Assembly (NCBI GenBank): GCA_027619595.1
Contig: JAQCHP010000018.1
Location: 1 to 49,867, forward strand
Origin: Planctomycetota bacterium
GTDB taxonomy: Bacteria > Planctomycetota > Planctomycetia > Pirellulales > Pirellulaceae
Reading direction: 5' to 3'
Length of the DNA: 49,867 bases
Shown: positions 33,781 through 41,058 of the stretch, in pieces
How the letters are laid out: each line of letters opens with the position of its first letter
Position numbering within the stretch: position 1 is the first letter of the stretch
Made by a program: the position numbers and the translations under genes
The notes under the pieces: model-generated
The model's input: only the letters and a program-made list of their open reading frames with translations
Told to the model about the DNA's origin: nothing
The model's database searches: none

Positions 33781-35337
33781 ATGGACGCAATCCGCAAGTT
33801 TTTGGCGAAAATGAAGAAGGTCCATTTTTGGATACTTTCGGTGTTTCTTTTGGGGCTTGGCATAGGGACTTGGTTTTCAGCTGCCGGAAATCTGAAGGCC
33901 GAATTTAAAGCAAACCGAACTACGATTGACGGAATGTTTAAATCGTTGGAACCGGTTAAACAAGTATCCCCGCATCCGAATGCGAAATTTGAAGTTGGCA
34001 TGCAGGAACTGATCGCGGCACGCCAAAAAGGGGTGTTGCAAGCTTGGAAGACAAAGTGGGATCACCAATCTCAGCTGTTGAAGTGGCCCGAAAAAATGAC
34101 GGCAGAGTTCTTAAAACACGTCCACAAATACCCGGTGATGGAACAAATCGATATTCAGAAAGACCCGAAACAGGACATCCCGCGTTTCTTGCGAGAAGCT
34201 TATCAGGGCTTTATCCAGGAAGAATTGCCGCGGCTGGCGCAAATTGCTGATGCAAAATGGAGAGCCATCATCGATGAAACTGACGACAGTGCGTTGCCAG
34301 TCAGTGGGGAAGAAGTAGACGTATCTGTGGTCGACTGGAATCACGAGGATCAAGTGCGGTTAGTGGGGGATTTCACTTGGAAGGACAAACAGGGAGTCCC
34401 CATCGTTCCACAGACTCTCGACATCTATGTGGCGCAAGAGAACCTGTGGGTATTGAGCAGCCTGATGCATATTGTGAAAGAGACCAATGGCGGGGCCGAT
34501 CAACGGCATTTGGCCGCGATTAAGAAGATCGATTTTATGCGTGTGGGACTGTCGGCGGTAAAGCTTGATAACGCCGGCAAAGTCGAGGTGATTCGACCCA
34601 ACGAAGTAAGCGCCGACGCCGAGGCAGACTCGCTGGGGGCGGAACTAAGTCCCTATGGCGCGCCGGGCATGGGTGGTTTGGGCGACGGCGACTTCCCGGG
34701 TGTCCCCGGGACTGGAACCGTTCTCAACGCAGTTGATCCGCTGGGGAACCGTTACATTGACGAAAAATTTGCTTCAATCGAAGACGGCATGGAGGTGCGT
34801 GAAGCGGTCAACAATCCCACAATCGAGAAGACAGCGTTGGGCGTAGCTAAACGATTGCCGGTTCGTTTGCGCTTCAAGATGGACACGCGAAAAATTCCGG
34901 AACTTCTCGTCGCCTGCGCAAATGCTCCGTTGATGCTTGAGGTAAAACAGTTACGTGTTGCGCGTCCTCCCGCTCCCGCTGCGGCAGCCGATAAATCGGG
35001 CACAATGTCATCGATGGCGGCCGCTTCTTCGGACATGATGCCAGGTTCACGCGACATGGATGATATGGATGGTCCTCTAGGTATAGGGTTTGGCGGTGGT
35101 GGGCGTCGACGGGGTTTCGGCGATGGCCCACCGCGAGGAGGTGGTTATCCTGGAGCGGGGAATCAAGAGGACGAGGCGGCCGAATTGCTGCTTGATCGGA
35201 GCCAACGTTCGTTTCCCTTCGACGACTACGTTGAGGTTTTTGGACTCGTTTACATCTACAACCGGCCCAATGAAAAAGTTATTCAGGGGGCCGACGATCA
35301 GCCAGGAGCGAACCCGAGCGGGCTCGTTAGCAACTAA
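33781..35337 (+). CDS. Single-pass membrane protein, PilO/PilN-like by position
   Basis: This protein of 518 residues starts 10 bases after pilM (AAGGA overlaps the pilM stop). One membrane segment (about 14-33) anchors a long extracytoplasmic domain. The sequence from about 55 to 250 is rich in charged helices (FLKHVHKYPVMEQIDIQKDP), then there are Gly-rich stretches (around YGAPGMGGLGDGDFPG) and a C-terminal Gly/Arg-rich linker. PilO and PilN proteins are usually ~200 residues, so this is much larger, and no direct family motif is visible. The assignment rests on operon position after pilM, topology, and size of the anchored domain. It probably helps form the periplasmic alignment ring of a pilus or related envelope machine. 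Confidence 0.6.
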   Translation: MDAIRKFLAKMKKVHFWILSVFLLGLGIGTWFSAAGNLKAEFKANRTTIDGMFKSLEPVKQVSPHPNAKFEVGMQELIAARQKGVLQAWKTKWDHQSQLLKWPEKMTAEFLKHVHKYPVMEQIDIQKDPKQDIPRFLREAYQGFIQEELPRLAQIADAKWRAIIDETDDSALPVSGEEVDVSVVDWNHEDQVRLVGDFTWKDKQGVPIVPQTLDIYVAQENLWVLSSLMHIVKETNGGADQRHLAAIKKIDFMRVGLSAVKLDNAGKVEVIRPNEVSADAEADSLGAELSPYGAPGMGGLGDGDFPGVPGTGTVLNAVDPLGNRYIDEKFASIEDGMEVREAVNNPTIEKTALGVAKRLPVRLRFKMDTRKIPELLVACANAPLMLEVKQLRVARPPAPAAAADKSGTMSSMAAASSDMMPGSRDMDDMDGPLGIGFGGGGRRRGFGDGPPRGGGYPGAGNQEDEAAELLLDRSQRSFPFDDYVEVFGLVYIYNRPNEKVIQGADDQPGANPSGLVSN

Positions 35338-35429
35338 CAAATACAAAACGGTCGTGCAGGTATCCGCAGCCGAGTTGCTGCGGCGGTAACGGGCGGCAAG
35401 GAATTCGCGTTAAGCTGAGGGTTGAGACC

Positions 35430-37448
35430 ATGAAGTCTAAAATGAATGTGGGTCAGCTGAAAACGTTTCTGGCGTTTCATGGCGAGAAGTTTGGTCTTGT
35501 CGCCGTCACCGCGGGAATGTTCTTCTTGATTTACACCAGTTATTCCCAGAAGGGGATTGAACCTCAACGGGTTCCGGAAAGACTTTCGCAGGACGCGGCC
35601 GCCACAAAAGAAATTATTGAAAGATCCGAATGGCAGACCGTTTCAGCCGAGCGTTCGCAGAAGACGGAAAAATTTGGCGAAAAGGCCGCTCAAAATATTC
35701 GTATCGATCTCGCCGAAGCCGACTACCGGATGACTGTGCCGCTAAATCCTCTTAATTTCGTGCCAGACCGTCGTCGTAACGATCCAACTTTGTTAGCTGT
35801 CCAGGATTTGCGTGTCGACTACGTTGCTGCCGTTGCCGCCAATCAAATGACCGGGATAGGCCCGGGACCGCTCGACAAAAACCCGGAAAAAAGGGGTGCT
35901 GTTCAACTCGACGCCCTTGAAGGGGACGTCGCAGGTCCAGGCGTCCAGACGGAAGAATACGATGCGAAAGGCCAGCTCATCAAACGGCGATTACCCGAGG
36001 AGATTCTACGGCGACTCGGAGGAGTGATGGGCGGTGGCGGAATGGGTTCAACTGCGACGACCGAAGGGGTTCGGATGGCAGTCCTAACTGGGCTCGTTCC
36101 TTTTCGTGAGCAAGTTGGTATCTACAGGGAAACTTTCAAGAGGACAAAAGGACTTCCTAATCCCTCGCGGGATTTTCCGAATTATTACAGTTTTTACGTG
36201 GAACGGGCCGAATCGGGCCCGGATGGCAAATGGAGCGAATGGAAGCCAATTGACGTTAGTCAAATGTTTTCCAAGCAAACGCCATGGGGAATGGCAACAA
36301 CATCGTTCGTGCCCGAGTCTCGAATTCATTCAGAACTGACGTTCCCCTGTCCTAATTTACTGTTCGAAACGTTGGAGAAAGTGGCGCGACATCCGCGGAT
36401 CCCGACGCCCGAAGCGGTAGCGCAGGAGGAAATTGAGAAGCAAATGCGGGCGGATCGAGAAGTTGCCGAAAAGGAAGGGAAACCGGTTGGCCCAGCATGG
36501 AATGCCGGAGCCGGCGGACCCCAACTATTGGACGGTGGTATCGGTGGTGGGGGGCCAGGAATGGATCGGGATGGCCCAGCCGGAATGGGAAGAATGTCGC
36601 GCAGGCGAGGATTTGGCGACGACGACGGTCCAGGTCGCGCAGGGATGGGAATGAGCGGTGCCTACGGCGGATCCGGTGCCGACTTAGTTGATACACCGTT
36701 GGAACAGATTCCCGAATTTCTCATGCTGCGTTTCTTCGATTACAGCGTTCAGCCCAACGTTGCCTATCGATACCGTACTCGGCTCGTGTTGTTAGATCCG
36801 AATAATCCCGATATCGCTGGGGGGCCTGACCCCAGGCATCTCGAAATCAAAGTGACCGATCGGCTGCGTGAAGACAAAAAGAAAGCCACCGAGAAGGTCC
36901 CTGTCGTCTTTTATGTGGAGGGTCCATGGAGCGATCCGTCGCCGACACTTTTTTCAGGCGGCGACTATCAATTGGTTGCCGGCAGTGTATCGGTATCGAA
37001 GGATGGTCCGCGTGCCAGTGTCATGGCACTTAAGTTCGACGCACAAGACGGAAAATCGATTCCGGCTGAGTTTAATCTTACCCGTGGTGCAGTTGTCGGT
37101 CGTAGTCAACCCTTGGATGTATGGGCGCTCGATCCCAGTTCGATGACCTTAGTGAAGGTCAATAAAGTTGAATTCCGCACGACCCTTCAGATCGCTGATA
37201 TTCGCGGTGGCGAGAAGTTGCCCACGTCGGGAAGTCCACTCCTCGCGCCCGGGGAAGTGCTCGTGATTACTGAAGATGGACGCCTGGTGGTGCAAGAAGA
37301 ACTGGGGGACGCGGACAAGTACTACATCAATAACTTCCCGCCACCTCATCCCGAATGGATGACGGACCCTGAATCGAAGATCAACCTGGGCGGCGCTGAC
37401 GGTCCCGCAAGACGTAATAGAAGGCCGCCAGGGCGACCGCGTCAGTAA
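35430..37448 (+). CDS. Single-pass membrane protein, third gene of the pilM unit
   Basis: This is a 672-residue protein starting at ATG 35430 with GAGGG upstream. A single membrane segment (about 22-40, VAVTAGMFFLIYTSY) is followed by an extracytoplasmic region. It contains several mixed alpha/beta stretches, a Gly/Met/Arg-rich low-complexity part (about 355-420, sharing the pattern R-R-R-G-F-G-D with the preceding protein), and a final beta-rich domain. Repeated FxYxV-type strands (PEFLMLRFFDYSVQPNVAYR) hint at an immunoglobulin-like or PilP-like domain, but the family is not recognised. It is likely a partner of the pilM and 33781 proteins in an envelope-spanning assembly. Confidence 0.6.
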   Translation: MKSKMNVGQLKTFLAFHGEKFGLVAVTAGMFFLIYTSYSQKGIEPQRVPERLSQDAAATKEIIERSEWQTVSAERSQKTEKFGEKAAQNIRIDLAEADYRMTVPLNPLNFVPDRRRNDPTLLAVQDLRVDYVAAVAANQMTGIGPGPLDKNPEKRGAVQLDALEGDVAGPGVQTEEYDAKGQLIKRRLPEEILRRLGGVMGGGGMGSTATTEGVRMAVLTGLVPFREQVGIYRETFKRTKGLPNPSRDFPNYYSFYVERAESGPDGKWSEWKPIDVSQMFSKQTPWGMATTSFVPESRIHSELTFPCPNLLFETLEKVARHPRIPTPEAVAQEEIEKQMRADREVAEKEGKPVGPAWNAGAGGPQLLDGGIGGGGPGMDRDGPAGMGRMSRRRGFGDDDGPGRAGMGMSGAYGGSGADLVDTPLEQIPEFLMLRFFDYSVQPNVAYRYRTRLVLLDPNNPDIAGGPDPRHLEIKVTDRLREDKKKATEKVPVVFYVEGPWSDPSPTLFSGGDYQLVAGSVSVSKDGPRASVMALKFDAQDGKSIPAEFNLTRGAVVGRSQPLDVWALDPSSMTLVKVNKVEFRTTLQIADIRGGEKLPTSGSPLLAPGEVLVITEDGRLVVQEELGDADKYYINNFPPPHPEWMTDPESKINLGGADGPARRNRRPPGRPRQ

Positions 37449-37568
37449 CGATCGCGTGGCCTCGGCAAGGTCATCCCATCGCAGTCGTGCGATTGCCGCT
37501 ACGACAATTTTTTGCTCAGTTGGACGCCACAAGTAGTCGGTTCGGTGCCACAAATAGATAGGCACTGC

Positions 37569-37588
37569 AACATCCGACGTCGGATGTT
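37569..37588. promoter_or_regulatory. Perfect 20-base palindrome upstream of apt
   Basis: AACATCCGACGTCGGATGTT is identical to its own reverse complement over 20 bases. It lies 99 bases before the apt start and directly to the left of a possible -10 TACAAT (37608-37613), overlapping where a -35 element would be. A perfect palindrome of this size is unlikely by chance in a window of this size. It has the look of a dimeric regulator's operator or of a recombination/fold-back site. Confidence 0.6.
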
Positions 37589-37687
37589 CGACAGGGTCGG
37601 CATCGCCTACAATGCCGAGCGATTTGTGCCACGGCCGGTAGCTGTGCCGCGCTGCGATTTTGTCTAGGAGTTTTAGGAGTTTATGGT

Positions 37688-38218
37688 ATGCCGGCAACGA
37701 CCGCGTTGGATCTCAAGTCGTATATTCGAGACATTCCGGACTTTCCCAAGCCGGGGATCTTGTTCCGCGATATTACCCCTCTGTTGTCCGATCCGGCGGC
37801 CTTTCGGGCCTCGATTCGGCAACTTGCCGACCATTATCGAAATTACGAAGTCGATGTGATCGTGGCCGCGGAAGCGCGAGGGTTTATCTTTGCTGCACCC
37901 CTGGCCTTGGAACTCAACGTTGGATTCGTTCCTGTGCGCAAGCCCGGGAAACTCCCGTCGGAAACGCACAGCCTTTCGTACGACCTGGAGTACGGTTCGG
38001 ACACGTTGGAAATGCACACCGATGGAGTGAAGCCTGGTCAAAAAGTGCTTGTCGTGGATGACCTTTTGGCCACCGGTGGGACCGTTGAAGTCTGTTGCCA
38101 ACTGGTGGAAAAAGTGGGTGCCACGGTTGTAAGTTGTGCGTTTTTGATCGAACTTGTGGCGTTGGGGGGAGCGAACCGTATCGGTTCCCGCGATTTGTTT
38201 GCCTTGATCCAGTACTAG
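37688..38218 (+). CDS. apt: Adenine phosphoribosyltransferase
   Basis: This cytoplasmic purine-salvage enzyme makes AMP from adenine and PRPP (176 residues, the normal size). The opening [21 protein letters not shown] is the APRT hallmark, including the adenine-binding loop. [12 protein letters not shown] and [10 protein letters not shown] are conserved, and the PRPP-binding loop is [13 protein letters not shown] near residues 120-132. ATG 37688 is preceded by TTTTAGGAG about 9 bases upstream; an out-of-frame ATG at 37683 is not used. It is monocistronic, preceded by a palindrome and possible -10, and followed by a hairpin before the convergent gene. Confidence 0.97.
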   Translation: MPATTALDLKSYIRDIPDFPKPGILFRDITPLLSDPAAFRASIRQLADHYRNYEVDVIVAAEARGFIFAAPLALELNVGFVPVRKPGKLPSETHSLSYDLEYGSDTLEMHTDGVKPGQKVLVVDDLLATGGTVEVCCQLVEKVGATVVSCAFLIELVALGGANRIGSRDLFALIQY

Positions 38219-38231
38219 CTGCACAAATAGG

Positions 38232-38270
38232 AAGCCCCTTGGTCCGGCATGGCCGGATCCAAGAGGCCTT
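38232..38270. terminator. Imperfect hairpin between apt and the CC-repeat gene
   Basis: The two genes converge here. AAGCCCCTTGGTCCGGC pairs, with small bulges, to GCCGGATCCAAGAGGCCTT across an ATG loop, giving a stem of about 17 pairs. There is no T-run on either side, so it is not a textbook intrinsic terminator, but its position and near-symmetry fit a bidirectional one. Confidence 0.45.
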
Positions 38271-38340
38271 CGATCAGTTCAGGGAGAACTATACTGGTTC
38301 GGTCGTGATTCCGCCCCAGAGCCATGCAAGCTCAAGCTGG

Positions 38341-38661
38341 TTAGGAATTGCCGCTCTTGCAGCAAGCCGCGGCAGTCGGCAAACTTGTGTCGGCCGTCCG
38401 GCAGCAACTTTCCACGGTGTTACAGCAGTCTTTACCAGTGCGGCAGCAGTCAGCTACAACCGCTTCGTTGCAGCACGCCGCGTCCGCATTGCAACATTCA
38501 AGTCCCAACTGACAACACTCGGGGCGCTCGCTTGCGCAACATGCGCTGGCAGGATTACAGCAAGTGAGTTTCGCTGTGCAGCAATTCGTGTCGACTTGGC
38601 CAGTGCCAGCCCAAGCCAGTCCCATAACCGCCATCGTGCTCAAAAGTATATTTCTTAACAT
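38341..38661 (-). CDS. Secreted cysteine-rich protein with ten Cys-Cys pairs
   Basis: This is a 106-residue protein with a signal peptide (MLRNILLSTMAVMGLAWAG) and a mature part of about 85 residues containing ten C-C doublets. These are separated by 5, 5, 6, 5, 5, 7, 5, 5 and 12 residues, so the mature part is about one quarter cysteine. Intervening residues are small or charged and hardly hydrophobic. I do not recognise the family. The regular spacing suggests a repeated loop, either a metal-binding scaffold (Cu, Zn or Cd) or a disulfide-rich structural protein. AAGG lies about 9 bases before the ATG. A second cysteine-rich protein is encoded just upstream on the same strand. Confidence 0.75.
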   Translation of the reverse strand: MLRNILLSTMAVMGLAWAGTGQVDTNCCTAKLTCCNPASACCASERPECCQLGLECCNADAACCNEAVVADCCRTGKDCCNTVESCCRTADTSLPTAAACCKSGNS

Positions 38662-38734
38662 GGTTAAATGCCTTATTGGAAGTGTCGATATTCAAGAAGA
38701 AAACGAGATATTGATCCTCAATTTGTTTCTTGTA

Positions 38735-39136
38735 TCAACACCGCCAGACACACTTTAAGACATGCAACCGATGCCCTGAGAGTTGCGGGATCCAAAAAAA
38801 ACCTGCGGTCCGCTGTGGGCAACAACTGACTGCGGCGGGACAAGGCTTTTCCAGTACGGCCATTCCCAAGTCGGCACGATTCGGCGATCGCACTGAAGGC
38901 TCTTCCGGGCGTGTTGTTTGCCATTGACAGCGACACCCATGCTTGGAATTGCAAGGGTCATGCGAGCGATGGGACGAGGATTTTGATGCTGGTGCCCCAT
39001 GACAGCAGGTTGGATGGGAATCTACTGCCGCAGGGGAAAAGCACCCCAGCGGTAGTATTGAGCAGCACCACCCAGATGGTGGCAGGGTTGCCACGATCAG
39101 CGACGCTACAGCCATTTGTCGCATGAAATGTTTCAT
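38735..39136 (-). CDS. Secreted Cys/His-rich hypothetical protein
   Basis: This is a 133-residue frame starting with a basic, hydrophobic signal-like segment (MKHFMRQMAVASLIVATLPP) and continuing W-C-C-S, T-C-C-H and C-x-C clusters (HGCRC near residue 69), with several His and Ser residues and a late V-S-C-C-P. It has no recognised domain. Spacing of the C-C pairs is irregular, unlike the neighbour. The reading frame may be genuine because it has the signal and metal-ligand-rich make-up of its neighbour and a -10/-35-like pair upstream, but the start is not supported by a ribosome-binding site. It could be expressed with the CC-repeat gene, 73 bases downstream. Confidence 0.5.
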   Translation of the reverse strand: MKHFMRQMAVASLIVATLPPSGWCCSILPLGCFSPAAVDSHPTCCHGAPASKSSSHRSHDPCNSKHGCRCQWQTTRPEEPSVRSPNRADLGMAVLEKPCPAAVSCCPQRTAGFFWIPQLSGHRLHVLKCVWRC

Positions 39137-39142
39137 AACGCT

Positions 39143-39172
39143 ATTCTACGTGCGGCGGGCAGAAAAGTTCAA
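39143..39172 (-). promoter_or_regulatory. Possible promoter of the Cys-rich pair
   Basis: On the minus strand TTGAAC (39172-39167) is followed, after 18 bases, by TAGAAT (39148-39143, five of six to the -10 consensus). The ATG at 39136 lies only about seven bases downstream, so a transcript from here would have little or no leader. The call is weak and rests on sequence only. Confidence 0.35.
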
Positions 39173-39247
39173 GGGTAAAAATCACCGTCGGTCTCGGCGG
39201 GGTGCCTCGACCTGAGCTGTTGGCTCGTTCGGTTGTCGAACGTACGG

Positions 39248-40381
39248 CTAGTTCTTCGCAAAACGATCCAGTCGCAGGAAGTCGATCGGTAGCTTGGCGG
39301 CCCCGTCAATCGATAGCTCTGATAACACTTCGCCGATTACAGAGGCAAATTTGAAACCATGCCCCGACATGCCGCAGGCAAACACGATACGGGGGTCGGT
39401 CGCCTGACGATCGACGATGAAGTGTTTGTCCGGGGTCACTGTATACATGCACACAGCATGTTCGCTAAACGGGAAATCGATTCCGTGCAAGTACCGGCCG
39501 GCGAAGTCGGTGATTTCTGCTTGCTCGTTTGCGTCGACGTCGCGGGCAAGATTGGTTGGGTCATCGATCACCGTACCGCCAAAGTGCTGCGCCATCTTAA
39601 TTCCTCGACTGTCGTGTTGGGGGAATCCGTAAAAGAACTTTTGGTCTACTTCAAATACAAAAATCGGGCAGCGGCTCGGCTCATAGCGTTGGTCACGCGT
39701 GGGGAACCAATACAACGGTTTGCGCACGACTTGCAATGGTAACTTGAATTCCCGCAATAGTTCGGTGGCCCACGGTCCACCAGCCACAACGAGCGAGTCG
39801 CAGGTAAAGACACCCTCCTGCGAAACTACCTTGACTGCACGTTCCTCGGATACGATCTGCGTCACCGAACAGGGGCTCAACCAGTCGGCCCCATGGCGTT
39901 GGGCCAATTGTCCATGTGCTCGCACGCAATCTTCGACCAAAAGGTAACCGGCATTCTGTTCATATACGACTTCGAAGCCAGCTGGCACTTGGAAAAGTGG
40001 GAAGCGGTCGCATGACTGTTCACGCGTTAAGCGTTCCACAGGCAATTGGTACTGCCGAGCCGATTCCAAAATCCCGGGAACGACCTCGCCGTCCGGAGCC
40101 CCCGTTTGCATCACGCCGACGCGGAAAAACAGTCGATTGCCTGCTTCAATCTCCAGGTCATCCCAAAGCTGGTACGCTCGTTGCAACAGAGGCACATAGT
40201 CAGGATGTTCATAGTAGGCCATCCGAATAACGCGAGTACTGCCATGGGAACTCCCGCGATCGTGGGCCAGACCAAAGCGATCAATGCCGAGCACTTTGCG
40301 TCCCCGCCGAGCGAGGTGATACAGCGCAGCGCTACCAATGCCTCCGCATCCGACGACGATGGTGTCATAATGTTGTCGCAC
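39248..40381 (-). CDS. FAD-dependent oxidase, sarcosine/N-methyltryptophan oxidase (SolA)-like
   Basis: This 377-residue flavoenzyme of the DAO family oxidises an N-methyl amino acid or a related amine, producing aldehyde, H2O2 and the free amine. The FAD-binding fold starts DTIVVGCGGIGSAALYHLA (residues ~6-24). RGSSHGSTRVIRMAYYEH is the segment typical of monomeric sarcosine oxidases. Near the C-terminus HAVCMYTVTPDKHF and CGMSGHGFKFASVIGEVL are also family hallmarks; the former contains the cysteine position that, as I recall, carries covalent FAD in such oxidases. Its upstream region is shared with the divergent macroglobulin-like gene, and it is not obviously in an operon. Confidence 0.88.
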   Translation of the reverse strand: MRQHYDTIVVGCGGIGSAALYHLARRGRKVLGIDRFGLAHDRGSSHGSTRVIRMAYYEHPDYVPLLQRAYQLWDDLEIEAGNRLFFRVGVMQTGAPDGEVVPGILESARQYQLPVERLTREQSCDRFPLFQVPAGFEVVYEQNAGYLLVEDCVRAHGQLAQRHGADWLSPCSVTQIVSEERAVKVVSQEGVFTCDSLVVAGGPWATELLREFKLPLQVVRKPLYWFPTRDQRYEPSRCPIFVFEVDQKFFYGFPQHDSRGIKMAQHFGGTVIDDPTNLARDVDANEQAEITDFAGRYLHGIDFPFSEHAVCMYTVTPDKHFIVDRQATDPRIVFACGMSGHGFKFASVIGEVLSELSIDGAAKLPIDFLRLDRFAKN

Positions 40382-40677
40382 GGTGAGTCCTCCTTCGTGT
40401 CGTAGACCGTGAGCATTGTAATGGGGGCCGTATCGATTTCAATAATGCCAAGCGGATCGCGCGCATTGAAGCCCACAAACTCGCACATGCCGGGTTGGCC
40501 GCAATACGGGCGACCTCCACCATGATTTCGAGAAATGTTCCACGGGGCGGAACTTTTTCTCGTCTTGACGCGTCCAAGGCGGGCAAGCATGGTCGTGGTG
40601 TGGCATAATTGCCATGTTGCGACACAATTAGAACCGTTTCTCGACTCACAACTTGGTTCCACAAGGGAGATGCTGCG
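40382..40677. other. Divergent intergenic region, 296 bases
   Basis: This is the space between the SolA-like gene (minus) and the macroglobulin-like gene (plus). The minus strand contains a protein-like frame reading MLARLGRVKTRKSSAPWN, then GMCEFVGFNARDPLGIIEI. It runs on without a stop into the solA coding region in another frame, so it is not a proper gene as it stands. The promoter of the plus gene must lie on the right; GGGAG at about 40666 is its ribosome-binding site. Confidence 0.5.
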
Positions 40678-41043
40678 ATGTGTAGTTTTCCGTACGGATT
40701 TTCCCTCCCCAGGGGTCCACAACGGCTGTTGTGGGGGACAATAGCTGCCCTGTTGTGCACTAATCCAGCCTTTTCGGATCGATTCTTGAGCGCGGAAGAA
40801 ATCGGTTGGATAGAAGACTTTACACTGGCAACAACGCAACAAACGGCACTCCAGCAGCTTGTGCCGGGCACCGAAGACCACTTTTATTACCACTGCTTGT
40901 GGCTGCAACAGCAGGGGAGGCTGGAAGAATCGGAGCGGCAGCTCAACGAATGGCACAAGCGATACGGTCGGAATGGAAGGACTCAAGAAATTGAACACCG
41001 GCAACGGTTGCTTTCCTTTCCGCAGCAGGCGGATCGTACCTGA
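40678..41043 (+). CDS. Signal-peptide-bearing N-terminal part of the macroglobulin-like gene, ended by in-frame TGA
   Basis: This has 121 codons from ATG 40678 to TGA 41041-41043. GGGAG lies about 8 bases upstream. The first ~35 residues form a signal peptide (LLWGTIAALLCTNPAFS), followed by a helical region (SAEEIGWIEDFTLA, then HCLWLQQQGRLEESERQLNEW) that looks like a short tetratricopeptide-type segment. The stop is followed at once, in the same frame, by KYLEQMLGARFDHQQELPNQ, which continues naturally into the 1,990-residue frame at 41059. As a separate protein this stub makes little sense, so I regard it as the broken start of that gene. Confidence 0.65.
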   Translation: MCSFPYGFSLPRGPQRLLWGTIAALLCTNPAFSDRFLSAEEIGWIEDFTLATTQQTALQQLVPGTEDHFYYHCLWLQQQGRLEESERQLNEWHKRYGRNGRTQEIEHRQRLLSFPQQADRT

Positions 41044-41058
41044 AAGTACCTGGAACAA

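Noticed and set aside
37149-37697. 182-residue minus-strand open frame ahead of apt
   Set aside because: It has a protein-like stretch over the intergenic part, but it overlaps about 300 bases of the 35430 gene and covers the apt control region. No family was recognised.
41041-41043. Selenocysteine or altered genetic code at TGA
   Set aside because: Several genes in the window end in TGA, no stem-loop of SECIS type was seen after it, and the surrounding protein segment has no Cys/Sec-type motif.
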